This document shows positions 1 to 7,713 of a DNA stretch of 64,000 nucleotides, one piece after another. The stretch comes from an uncultured Flavonifractor sp. (GTDB lineage Bacteria > Bacillota > Clostridia > Oscillospirales > Oscillospiraceae): NCBI RefSeq assembly GCF_944385615.1, contig NZ_CALWXV010000001.1:170298-234297 (forward strand). Reading direction: 5' to 3'. The notes under the pieces are model-generated. The model did not search any database, was not told the DNA's origin, and worked only from the letters and a program-made list of their open reading frames with translations. Within the stretch, counting starts at the first letter, position 1. Each line of letters opens with the position of its first letter. Position numbers and translations under genes: made by a program.

Positions 1-658
1 ACAGCTCCAGGTCGTTTTTTGGCTTGGTGTCCTCCGCCAGAATCCAGGTAAGCTTTTTCCCCAAAGCCCACAGCGCCACCATCACCACAAACAGACCCAT
101 ATAGCAGTAGATGCCGTATTGACGGACAAAATCCTCCTGGGTCATTAAGGTCCACTTGGTGGCCTCCATGTCCACATAGTAGTCGGTGGTAGTCAGTTGG
201 GGGGCTTCCCGGGCCAGAATGGCACGGTCCTGGTCGCTCAATTCCCAGGGCCGCCAGGTTCCCACCGGCGAACACCAGAACACCCCTTCCCAGGGTCTAT
301 ACTGATCGGTTTCAATGTCGGTGTTATAGCGATAGGCTACGATCTCCCCACTGTCCAGCTGATACAGCCAATAGCATACGCCGGAGAGGTAGACCACGCC
401 CTCCTGCTCGTCCTCCTCCTGATATTCCGGGAGGCAGATCACAAAACGATCTGTTGTCTCCATGTCCTGGATGGAACGGGCCACTGGGGTGTCTTCTGGA
501 GCGATGCTTCCCACCGGAAGGGGCTCGTTCAACCCCTTCCACTCAGACACAATTGCCCACACCGGCCCGCTGACAAGCCAACTGCCCACAGGGAACACTG
601 CCAGAAGGCAAAGAATCAGAGTGAGCATGCTGATGGTTTTCAGTCGCTTCATTAACAT
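1..658 (-). CDS. Membrane-anchored protein of unknown function, C-terminus cut by window edge
   Basis: This open frame runs leftward off the window, so its C-terminus is missing; about 219 residues are visible. The N-terminus (start MLMKRLKTISMLTLILC) is basic then hydrophobic, like a signal anchor. A second hydrophobic segment (GLFVVMVALWALG) lies near residue 200, giving an extracytoplasmic domain of about 165 residues between two membrane spans. That domain is acidic and Trp/Tyr-rich. The start is taken at 658, with an in-frame ATG at 652 also possible; a GAGAGG site lies upstream. I do not recognise a family. This layout is seen in small uncharacterised Clostridia membrane proteins. Codon use is like the neighbours, so the gene is probably real. 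Confidence 0.6.
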   Translation of the reverse strand, partial: MLMKRLKTISMLTLILCLLAVFPVGSWLVSGPVWAIVSEWKGLNEPLPVGSIAPEDTPVARSIQDMETTDRFVICLPEYQEEDEQEGVVYLSGVCYWLYQLDSGEIVAYRYNTDIETDQYRPWEGVFWCSPVGTWRPWELSDQDRAILAREAPQLTTTDYYVDMEATKWTLMTQEDFVRQYGIYCYMGLFVVMVALWALGKKLTWILAEDTKPKNDLEL

Positions 659-704
659 GATTTTATCCCGGCCTCTCATCAATTGATAGGATATGGTTCC
701 CCGG

Positions 705-870
705 TTATTTCCGCCGGATGGTCAGAAAACGAAACAGGTCGGCATCGCCGGTGGGTTGAAAGTAATCCCCCCGCAGGTCATCAACGGTCTGGACGGTTTC
801 CAACTCCTCCGGGGGCAGGCTGTACAGATCACCGGAAGAGTATTGTGGTGGCTCAGATAATGGAGAAATT
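705..870 (-). pseudogene. Probable 3' remnant of a gene
   Basis: The minus-strand frame ending with TAA at 705-707 reads like genuine coding sequence for roughly the last 50 residues (it includes SLPPEELETVQTVDDLRG and ends FRFLTIRRK). The frame continues upstream to 992 but loses coding character around 860-870, where a plus-strand fragment begins. There is no plausible start with a ribosome binding site. I read it as the tail of a chromosomal gene truncated when the adjoining integrase-bearing element inserted or decayed. The function is unknown and the left and right limits are approximate. Confidence 0.35.
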
Positions 871-982
871 AAACAGTGATGGTCATGAGGCTGCGCTATG
901 TATGCTACACGGATTGGTGGAGAATCCGCGATATCAGAATAAAGGAGAAACTTCAAACGAGCAGAAAGAAGGTGACCAATAG
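860..982 (+). pseudogene. Probable 3' remnant of an element-borne gene (regulator tail?)
   Basis: A short plus-strand frame encodes about 40 residues (IMEKLNSDGHEAALCMLHGL then a charged tail) and ends where the integrase start begins. The phrase resembles the C-terminal helix of XRE-type repressors that often precede integrases on Clostridia elements; that is inference from pattern, not an alignment. No start site or binding site for a complete gene is visible, so it is treated as a fragment lying directly upstream of the integrase. Confidence 0.25.
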
Positions 983-2182
983 TGGCTAACATTCAAGAGC
1001 GCCGCGACAAGTCCGGCAAGCTGGTTTCCTACTCTATCCGCGTCCATCGTGGCCGGGGGCTGGACGGAAAACAACTCAAACCCTGGACGGCAACTTTTGA
1101 GGTGTCGCCCACCTGGACGGAAAAAAGCGCAAGAAAAAAGCGCAAGAAAAAAGGCCGAGGCTTTTGCCGCGACCTTTGAGAAAGAGTGCAAAGAGGGCGT
1201 GACCTCTGACAGCCGCCAGAAGTTCGCCGCTTACTGCGATTATGTAATTGAATTGAAAGAGCAACGGGGCGTGAAGCACTCTACCATAGTGAGATACAAA
1301 GAGATGACAGGACGAATCTATCCGCAGATAGGCCACATCAAGCTACGGGATCTGCGGGCCGACCACCTGAATGATCTGTACACCCTGCTGGGACAGGATG
1401 GGCAGAATAAGCGGGGCGGCAAGCTGTCGGCAAAGACAATCCTGGAGCACCACAGGCTCATTTCCACAGTGCTGGAGCAAGCGGTGAAAGAGGGCCTCGT
1501 CCCCTTCAATGTGGCCAGCCGGGCCACGCTCCCAAAGGCAGAGCACAAGGAAGTAAACTACTTCCAGCCGGAACAGGTGGCCGCCATCCGGGACGCACTG
1601 GAGCGGGAGCCAATGAAGTGGAAAACATTAGTTCACCTGTTACTCATCACCGGCGCACGGCGCGGGGAAGTGCTGGGGCTGAAATGGGACAAGGTGGACT
1701 TTGAAGGAAACCGCATTTACATCTGCAACAGCGTTCTATATTCTCCAGACGTGGGTATCTATGAGAGCACACCAAAAACAGAGCGCTCCCGGCGGTATAT
1801 CACCCTGCCACCTGAGACCATGCAGCTCCTCCGCCAGTATCGGGCATGGCAGGCAGGGGAGCGGTTGCAGCTGGGGGAGTATTACCAGAACCAGGACTTT
1901 GTATTTTCCCAGGACAACGGCAAGCCCATGCACCCGGACAGCGTGACGGACTGGCTTAAGAAGTTCAGCAAGCGGCACGATCTCCCACACATCAACGCCC
2001 ACGCTTTCCGGCACACAATGGCCTCCATGCTGTACTTCAACGGGGTAGACAGTGTGAGCATTTCCAAACGGCTGGGGCACGCCCAGGTCAGCACCACGGC
2101 CAATATTTATGCCCATGTGATGGAGGAGGCCGACCAGCGCAACGCCGACATTCTGTCCAGCATCTTTTTGAAAAAGGCTTGA
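982..2182 (+). pseudogene. Tyrosine recombinase/integrase, frameshifted by a 13-bp tandem duplication
   Basis: The gene begins at GTG 982 behind an AGAAGG site and encodes an N-terminal arm-DNA-binding region (MANIQERRDKSGKLVSYSIR). At 1121-1146 the 13-base unit AAAAAAGCGCAAG occurs twice in tandem. The extra copy shifts the frame, so the first frame stops near 1179. The remainder is open in the next frame to 2182 and contains the SAM-like core-binding domain and the catalytic domain with ITGARRGE (Arg), HAFRHTM (His-x-x-Arg), LGH and NIYAHVM (Tyr). Removing one repeat copy would restore one protein of about 395 residues. Internal initiation at 1049 would lack the arm-binding domain. The gene lies 110 bp from the 3' end of tRNA-fMet, consistent with a former tRNA-targeted integrative element. 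It is either a decaying gene or one switchable by repeat slippage. Confidence 0.85.
1121..1146 (+). repeat. 13-bp tandem duplication inside the integrase gene
   Basis: AAAAAAGCGCAAG occupies 1121-1133 and again 1134-1146, followed by a further AAAAAA. Thirteen is not a multiple of three, so the duplication shifts the integrase frame. With one copy the reading would be EKSARKK followed by AEAFAATFEKE, matching the open downstream frame. Confidence 0.9.
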
Positions 2183-2253
2183 ATTTGAGAGGCGAGTTGA
2201 ATTAAAGTTGAATTTCTCGACACGCCTCATTTTTGAAAATGGCAGAAAAGTAA

Positions 2254-2292
2254 TAAAAAACACCTGATTCTCGTGGAATCAGGTGTTTTTTC
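2254..2292. terminator. Bidirectional intrinsic terminator between integrase and tRNA genes
   Basis: The arms AACACCTGATTC and GAATCAGGTGTT are separated by a four-base loop and flanked by A-run and T-run. It can end integrase transcription on the plus strand and the tRNA transcript on the minus strand. Confidence 0.85.
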
Positions 2293-2369
<77 letters not shown>

Positions 2370-2372
2370 ATA

Positions 2373-2459
2373 TGGTGCCGGAGACCGGGGTCGAACCGGC
2401 ACGGGATTGCTCCCACGGGATTTTAAGTCCCGGGCGTCTGCCAATTCCGCCACTCCGGC
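2373..2459 (-). tRNA. tRNA-Leu (TAA)
   Basis: An 87-nt class II tRNA with a long variable arm, encoded CCA, acceptor stem GCCGGAG/CTCCGGC and anticodon loop CTTAAAA, giving anticodon TAA. Only three bases separate it from tRNA-fMet. Confidence 0.93.
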
Positions 2460-2499
2460 GTGGAGGGCTCCAGTCTCGCGCTCTCTCGAGTGCCTAGAT

Positions 2500-2528
2500 A
2501 GAATACCACAGTAAGAAGAACATGTCAA
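2500..2528 (-). promoter_or_regulatory. Promoter of the tRNA-Leu/tRNA-fMet operon
   Basis: On the minus strand TTGACA (2528-2523) and TATTCT (2505-2500) are separated by exactly 17 bases. Transcription would start about 35 bases before tRNA-Leu. Confidence 0.85.
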
Positions 2529-2624
2529 GCCTAAATTTAAAAAATTCTGCGACAGAAATCGTACACATCTTTTCCGCCCGCCGGCATATACTGATACGTA
2601 CATCACCGGGAAGGAGGGAACCCT

Positions 2625-2732
2625 ATGAAACAGTACCCGCATGATGACACCATTCAGCGCGCCGGTCCCAACGGAGACGTAGACGATCTGATCTTCTGTA
2701 CCGATCCGGCCTGGCCCGTCAGCAGCCGATAA
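2625..2732 (+). CDS. 35-residue protein of unknown function
   Basis: ATG at 2625 follows a very strong site (AAGGAGGG, six bases before the start) and the frame ends at TAA 2732, immediately before a perfect intrinsic terminator. The peptide begins MKQYPHDDTIQRAGPNGDVD and ends with PAWPVSSR. It has no membrane segment, is acidic in the middle and has one Cys. The strong binding site, the short frame and the terminator together make a self-contained one-gene unit between the tRNA operon and prfB. A CATATACT sequence at 2584-2591 could be the -10 of a sporulation-type promoter, but this is weak. I do not recognise a family. Confidence 0.6.
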   Translation: MKQYPHDDTIQRAGPNGDVDDLIFCTDPAWPVSSR

Positions 2733-2760
2733 AAACCGCCCGCCTTCGGGCGGTTTTTTG
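2733..2760 (+). terminator. Intrinsic terminator after the 35-residue gene
   Basis: AACCGCCCG CCTT CGGGCGGTT followed by a run of six T; the stem starts at the stop codon of the small gene. Confidence 0.92.
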
Positions 2761-2771
2761 GTGCCCGTCTC

Positions 2772-2800
2772 TTTACATCGGCCCTGACGTTGGGTATAAT
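2772..2800 (+). promoter_or_regulatory. Promoter of prfB
   Basis: TTTACA (2772-2777) and TATAAT (2795-2800) with a 17-base spacer. Because the -10 lies at 2795-2800, an in-frame start at 2790 cannot be used, which fixes the prfB start at 2835. Confidence 0.85.
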
Positions 2801-2834
2801 AATATGGCTATTTTACGGAAATGAGAGTGGATCT

Positions 2835-3956
2835 ATGTTACAGTTTGATGAATATAAGGTAAAGCTCAATAATCTGCGGCCGGAGTTGGACGAGCTGGAG
2901 CAGGCTCTGGGCCTGGAGGCCGCCCGCCGGGAGGCCGAGATGCTGGAGTCGGAGAGCGCCTCCGACGGCTTTTGGGACAACCTGGAGAAGGCCCAGAAGG
3001 TACAGCAGCGGGTGAAGAACCTGCGGGACAAGATCGAGGGACAGGAAAAGCGCAAGACCCAGTGGGAGGATTTGATGACCCTGTGCGAGCTGGGCAACGA
3101 GATGGAGGACGAGAGCCTGGTGCCCGAGGTGGAGGAGGGTTTTGCCAAGCTGGAGGCCGGTATTGAAGAGGCCAAGCTGTCCACCCTCTTTACCGGAGAG
3201 TACGACAACTCCAACGCCATCCTCACCTTCCATGCTGGCGCCGGCGGCACCGAGGCTCAGGACTGGGCTCAGATGCTCTTTCGGATGTACACCCGCTGGG
3301 CCGAGCGCCACGGCTTCACCTGCAAGACCCTGGACTATCTGGACGGCGACGAAGCCGGCCTGAAGAGCGCCACCATCCTCATTGAGGGAGAGAACGCCTA
3401 CGGCCATCTGCGCAGTGAGCACGGCGTCCACCGCCTGGTGCGGGTATCCCCCTTTGATGCCAACGCCCGGCGGCAGACCTCCTTTGCTGCCATCGAGGTT
3501 ATGCCCGACCTGCCTGAGGACGCCGACGTGGAGATCCGGCCCGAGGACTATGAGATGCAGGTCTTCCGCTCCTCCGGCGCCGGCGGCCAGCACATCAACA
3601 AAACCTCCTCCGCTGTGCGCCTCATTCACCACGCCACCGGCATTGTGGTGTCTTGCCAGACCGAGCGCAGCCAGTTCCAGAACAAGGACACCTGTCTGCG
3701 GATGCTGCGGGCCAAGCTGGTGGAGCTGAAAATGCAGCAGCACGCCGAGAAGATTTCCGACATCAAGGGCGTCCAGCTGAAGATCGAATGGGGCAGCCAG
3801 ATCCGCTCCTATGTCTTTATGCCCTACCAGCTGGTGAAGGACAACCGCACCGGCTATGAGACCAGCAACGTCAACGGCGTCATGGACGGCGATCTGGACG
3901 GATTTATCAATGCGTATCTGAAGGCGGAGGCCACCGGTACCTGGGCGGAAAAATAA
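2835..3956 (+). CDS. prfB: Peptide chain release factor 2
   Basis: RF2 reads UGA and UAA stop codons and triggers peptide release on the ribosome. The 373-residue protein has the N-terminal coiled helical domain, the RF2-specific SPF tripeptide (RVSPFDANARR, near residue 200) and the GGQ motif (SSGAGGQHINKTSSAVR) that enters the peptidyl-transferase centre. The start ATG 2835 lies about 35 bases after the -10 box, with a modest GAGAGTGG site. The frame is continuous through the region near codon 25 (ELEQALGLEAARR) where many bacteria carry an in-frame UGA and a programmed +1 frameshift; this gene has none. A glycosyltransferase gene follows 27 bases later and may be co-transcribed. Confidence 0.96.
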   Translation: MLQFDEYKVKLNNLRPELDELEQALGLEAARREAEMLESESASDGFWDNLEKAQKVQQRVKNLRDKIEGQEKRKTQWEDLMTLCELGNEMEDESLVPEVEEGFAKLEAGIEEAKLSTLFTGEYDNSNAILTFHAGAGGTEAQDWAQMLFRMYTRWAERHGFTCKTLDYLDGDEAGLKSATILIEGENAYGHLRSEHGVHRLVRVSPFDANARRQTSFAAIEVMPDLPEDADVEIRPEDYEMQVFRSSGAGGQHINKTSSAVRLIHHATGIVVSCQTERSQFQNKDTCLRMLRAKLVELKMQQHAEKISDIKGVQLKIEWGSQIRSYVFMPYQLVKDNRTGYETSNVNGVMDGDLDGFINAYLKAEATGTWAEK

Positions 3957-3983
3957 GCCGCCGGAGAAAAAGGAGAATTTGCC

Positions 3984-5090
3984 ATGCGCAAGGTACTCTA
4001 TCTGCTGAATTACGCGGGCAAGGCGGGCACGGAGCGGTATGTGGAGACCCTGGTCAAGTACCTCTCCGCCGACGGGCTGGTGCAGCCCTTCTTTGCCTAC
4101 AATGAGGGCGGGCTGCTGGTGGAGCGGCTGGAGGCCATGGGGGTCCCCTGCCGCCAGATCACCATGCGCCGCCGGTTTGATACCCAGGCGGCCAAGGCGC
4201 TGGCCCAGCTGTGCTGGGAGTGGGACATTGATCTGGTCCACTGCCACTATCTGCGGGAGCACTATACCGCCCTGCTGGCCAAGAAATACAACAAAAAGAT
4301 CCGGGTGGTGTACACCAACCACTTTGTGCTGGCCAACGATTTTATCACCCGGCTGTCCAACCGCTGGATGGACAAGCGGCAGGACCAGATGATTGCCGTA
4401 TGCAACAAGGGCAGGGAACAGCTCATTGCCAACGGCTGGAGCGGGGACCGCATCCAGGTGATCTTCAATGCCGTGGACCCGGAGGCCTGGGAGGGGGACC
4501 GGTCAGAGTCCACCCTGCGCTCTGAACTGGGGCTGCCGGAGGACCGGTTTGTTATGCTGTGCGCTTCCCGTTTTGCCGACGATAAGGGGCATAAATACCT
4601 CATCGACTCGGTGAAGCGGCTGACCCAGCTGACAGATAAACCCTTCACTCTGGTGCTGGCCGGGGACGGCCCCCTGTTGGAGTCCTCCAAGGCTCAGGTC
4701 AAGGAGCTGGGTCTGGAGGAGCAGGTAAAGTTCATCGGGTTCCGCAAGGATATCAAAAATCTGTACAAAGGCTCCGACCTGTACGTCAATTCCTCCCAGC
4801 ACGAGGCCCTGTCCTTCCTCATCATTGAGGCCATGGCCGCCGGTCTGCCGGTGATCGCCACCGATATGGGAGGCAACTCCGATATCGTCAACGATCAGGC
4901 GGGCTGTGGGCTGCTGGTGACCTATGACGACCCGGACTCCATGGCGGGGGCCATGAAGCGGTTTTTGGAGGACCCGGCCTTTACCGCGGCCTGCCGGGAC
5001 CGGGCGCTGCAAACCATTCAGGAGAAATTTGAAGTCCATAAAATGGCCCAGGTCACCTATGGGGTCTATGAAAAAGCACTGCACAACTGA
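3984..5090 (+). CDS. GT4-family glycosyltransferase
   Basis: A GT-B fold, retaining glycosyltransferase of 368 residues, probably cytoplasmic or membrane-associated and adding a sugar during polysaccharide or glycolipid synthesis. The N-terminal domain opens with MRKVLYLLNYAGKAGTERYV, the glycine/threonine loop typical of GT4. The C-terminal nucleotide-sugar domain has VLAGDGPLLE, VKFIGFRKDI and the E-x7-E signature (HEALSFLIIEAMAAGLPVIA) with GGN(S)DIV. It is preceded by an AAAAAGGAG site. The following gene encodes an O-antigen ligase/polymerase-like protein, pointing to a surface glycan role. Donor and acceptor sugars cannot be told from the sequence. Confidence 0.88.
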   Translation: MRKVLYLLNYAGKAGTERYVETLVKYLSADGLVQPFFAYNEGGLLVERLEAMGVPCRQITMRRRFDTQAAKALAQLCWEWDIDLVHCHYLREHYTALLAKKYNKKIRVVYTNHFVLANDFITRLSNRWMDKRQDQMIAVCNKGREQLIANGWSGDRIQVIFNAVDPEAWEGDRSESTLRSELGLPEDRFVMLCASRFADDKGHKYLIDSVKRLTQLTDKPFTLVLAGDGPLLESSKAQVKELGLEEQVKFIGFRKDIKNLYKGSDLYVNSSQHEALSFLIIEAMAAGLPVIATDMGGNSDIVNDQAGCGLLVTYDDPDSMAGAMKRFLEDPAFTAACRDRALQTIQEKFEVHKMAQVTYGVYEKALHN

Positions 5091-5111
5091 TTCCAAGGAG
5101 TAATTATACTG

Positions 5112-6650
5112 ATGTCTATCACAGAAAGTAGCCTGTTTCTCCGCTTTTTCCTGGCCTTCTGGCTGGGCATCCGGCGTGGGTGGGGCGAGAGCCTGCCGGG
5201 CCGGATGTGCGGAGGCCTGGAGCGGTGGTTCACCAGACAGCTGAGAGGCAGTGTGATCTTCCGCTTTGTCTGGCGGGAGGGAACGGTACCCAAGGCTTGG
5301 CCCAACAGCCTGTCCTGCCGTTTGTTTACCGCAATCATCAACATTCCCTGTACCATCTGCAAGTGGCTCTATCAGCTGGGCCGGCCGGTGTGGGACAGCA
5401 GCCTGTTCTGCCGCTTCCTGAGCGCGGTGGGCGGGGCCGGATTCTTCTTCCTGGGGCTGTTCATGCTGGTGATGCTGATGGCTCCCCATGAGATGTGGAA
5501 CAATACCTATGGCCTGCTGGGAACGGTGGCTGTCGCTGGCCTGTTTATTATTGGCAGCGCCTCCCGGAGCCGTGACCGGCTGGAGCTGGACACCCTGGGG
5601 CCCTATATGACCCTCTATATGGGCCTCATCTGCGTGGCTCTGATGGGGTCTATTTCCACCCATCTGTCCATGCGCTTTTTTGCCTTCCATCTGACCGGCT
5701 TTTTGCTGGTGCTGCTGGTGGTGAGCAGCGTACGCAAGTATGAGCAGCTCCAGCTGATGGTGGCGCTGGCGGTGCTGGGTATCTCGGTGGCCGCCCTCTA
5801 TGGCTGCTATCAGGGATATGTGGGGGTGGATGTGGTAGCCTCCCAGCAGGATATGACGGTGAATGAGGGGATGCCCGGCCGGGTCTATTCTTTCTTTGAC
5901 AACCCCAACAACTTTGCTGAACAGCTGGTCATGCTGCTGCCCCTGGATTTTGCCCTCTTCCTCAACTCCCGCTGGCGGGGGAAGATTCTCTCTCTGCTCT
6001 CCCTGTGCGTGGGCGTGGCGGCTATCGGCTTCACCTACGGCCGTTCCTGCTGGATTGGCCTGACCCTGGCGGTGGTGGTGTTCCTGGCCCTCATGGACTG
6101 GCGGTGGGTGCCCCTGTTCATCCTGGCCGGATTGGTGGCCATCCCCTTCCTGCCGGAGACCATCTACAACCGGATCCTCACCATCACCAATACGCAGGAC
6201 AGCTCCACCCGGTACCGCTTTGAGATCTATTCCACCACAGAAAATCTCATGCGGGACCACTGGGTCAAGGGTGTGGGCCTGGGTACCGATGTGATGAAGC
6301 AGGTCTTCCAGACCTATCCCACCAACTTTGACGGAACCTATCCCGTCCACACCCACAACAACTATTTGCAGATGTGGGCGGAAACCGGCATTTGGGGCGG
6401 GATCTCCTTCCTGGCGCTGCTGCTCTATCAGCTGAAGAGCGGCGTCAAGGCCTTCCGGGCCGCCGCGGACAAAAGGGTCAAGCGGCTGCTGGCTGCCGGT
6501 CTGGGCGCCTTCTGTGGGATTCTGCTGGTCAGCGTGGCGGAGTACACCTGGTTCTATCCCCGCAATATGTTCACCTATTGGTTCCTCTTCGGCGTTATCG
6601 CCGCCTGTGTCAAGCTGGTTCAGCTGGATACGAAGAAGAAGGAGGCATAA
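5112..6650 (+). CDS. O-antigen ligase / Wzy-like polysaccharide membrane protein
   Basis: A 512-residue integral membrane protein with roughly ten or more hydrophobic segments. The family signature is in the large C-terminal extracytoplasmic loop: YRFEIYSTTENLMRDHWVKG, GVGLGTD and VHTHNNYLQMWAETG; the H-x-H-N-x-Y-L pattern is typical of the WaaL/Wzy_C superfamily. The first 110 residues form a soluble or amphipathic region (FLAFWLGIRRGWGESLPGR) before the first membrane span, longer than in many relatives. It starts at ATG 5112 after CAAGGAG, 21 bases after the glycosyltransferase, so the two likely form an operon making or attaching a cell-surface glycan. Whether it polymerises or ligates cannot be decided from the sequence. 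Confidence 0.85.
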   Translation: MSITESSLFLRFFLAFWLGIRRGWGESLPGRMCGGLERWFTRQLRGSVIFRFVWREGTVPKAWPNSLSCRLFTAIINIPCTICKWLYQLGRPVWDSSLFCRFLSAVGGAGFFFLGLFMLVMLMAPHEMWNNTYGLLGTVAVAGLFIIGSASRSRDRLELDTLGPYMTLYMGLICVALMGSISTHLSMRFFAFHLTGFLLVLLVVSSVRKYEQLQLMVALAVLGISVAALYGCYQGYVGVDVVASQQDMTVNEGMPGRVYSFFDNPNNFAEQLVMLLPLDFALFLNSRWRGKILSLLSLCVGVAAIGFTYGRSCWIGLTLAVVVFLALMDWRWVPLFILAGLVAIPFLPETIYNRILTITNTQDSSTRYRFEIYSTTENLMRDHWVKGVGLGTDVMKQVFQTYPTNFDGTYPVHTHNNYLQMWAETGIWGGISFLALLLYQLKSGVKAFRAAADKRVKRLLAAGLGAFCGILLVSVAEYTWFYPRNMFTYWFLFGVIAACVKLVQLDTKKKEA

Positions 6651-6701
6651 AAAACCGTTGCCGTTTTGAGGTCCTCTGACAGGGGAACCCTGTAGGCGTT
6701 T

Positions 6702-6745
6702 AAAACCCCGGCAGATATTGCTTCAGCAATATCTGCCGGGGTTTA
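6702..6745. terminator. Bidirectional intrinsic terminator
   Basis: An 18-bp perfect stem (AAACCCCGGCAGATATTG with its complement) around a CTTCAG loop, flanked by A-rich and T-rich bases. It lies between the convergent glycan gene and lipoprotein gene. Confidence 0.88.
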
Positions 6746-6794
6746 CTACTACACAGTATAGCAGAGAAGAAACGTCCCGGCTAAACCCATGTCC

Positions 6795-7679
6795 TCACAA
6801 AGTTTCGTTCTTGGGGTTGTCCCACAGTTCATACAGCCACTCAAATTCTCCCACAACATCCACAGATATAATTTCGTCCTTGTTCTCATCAACACATAAA
6901 CGCAGATAGGCCACGGTTTCATCCTCTCTCTGCAATGCATAGTACCAGAATACATCGAACGCATTGGGCTGACCAAATCGTTCTAAAAAATCGGAAAAGC
7001 GGTCGGTCTTCTCCAGCAGATTCCGTGCAAGTTCTTCCTGCAGAGGTGGTGTGGCTGCGTCGTAGCGGTGCAGGTATCCCTCGATGGGCCGCACCGGATA
7101 GTCCGCAGGATGGTCCATATAAATGTAGAGCCCCGTATCGTCTGAGTCCGGCCAACCTTCTTCGTGGTACTTGAGATAATCACCGGCGGAATAAAAATCT
7201 ACACTGGTAATTCCGATCTCGTTCTCGTCCCAGTCGTCTTCATCTACCATCTTCAGGGAACACCAGAAATAGGTTCCGTCACAACCAACCAGGAAGGCAT
7301 CTGTCAATTCCGAGCGGCGCATTCCATAGGAAATCCGGTCATTGCCTGAGCTGCCTGTATCCCACCGCAGGTTAATTTGGGTGGGGCCAGGGTAAAGCTC
7401 AGTCAGCGTAACCAGCTGATCTTCCAGATCTGCGTCCGCGTTTTGGACGTTGACAGAAAAAAGTGATTTCATGGTCTGAACATCGCCTGTATCCAAGGCC
7501 GCAAAAAAGGCATCCACAGTCTCGCCATAGACGTGGCTTTTTTTGGATTCTTCCTCCAGCTGAGATAGACGGAGGGAAGATAAGCTGCAACCTGTCAGAC
7601 CAACACACAGTACCGCCAGAATACCGATAACTGCCCAGCTTTGAAGGATAGAACTTACTTTTGGATGATATCGTCTCAT
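6795..7679 (-). CDS. Lipoprotein, DUF5104-like
   Basis: A 294-residue exported lipoprotein. The N-terminus has a hydrophobic signal followed by a lipobox (VLCVGLTGC, Cys near residue 30). Residues about 50-165 (FFAALDTGDVQTMKSLFSVN, then an SELTDAFLVGCDGTYFW segment) resemble the DUF5104 group of Firmicutes lipoproteins, a NTF2-like fold; this is recognition by eye. The rest is acidic and Trp/Tyr-rich (DDWDENEIG, EWLYELWDN). Start ATG 7679 follows AAGAGGGATCAAT. It lies 34 bases after ilvD in the same direction and may be read through from it, but no functional link to branched-chain amino acids is apparent. Confidence 0.75.
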   Translation of the reverse strand: MRRYHPKVSSILQSWAVIGILAVLCVGLTGCSLSSLRLSQLEEESKKSHVYGETVDAFFAALDTGDVQTMKSLFSVNVQNADADLEDQLVTLTELYPGPTQINLRWDTGSSGNDRISYGMRRSELTDAFLVGCDGTYFWCSLKMVDEDDWDENEIGITSVDFYSAGDYLKYHEEGWPDSDDTGLYIYMDHPADYPVRPIEGYLHRYDAATPPLQEELARNLLEKTDRFSDFLERFGQPNAFDVFWYYALQREDETVAYLRLCVDENKDEIISVDVVGEFEWLYELWDNPKNETL

Positions 7680-7713
7680 ATTGATCCCTCTTGTGGGGCC
7701 GATGCCCGGAGTC

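Noticed and set aside
2790-2834. Upstream in-frame start for prfB
   Set aside because: It lies before the predicted -10 box, so it would not be transcribed.
4503-6356. 617-codon minus-strand frame opposite the glycosyltransferase and glycan membrane gene
   Set aside because: His/Gln/Gly-rich antisense artefact; the opposite strand holds recognisable proteins.
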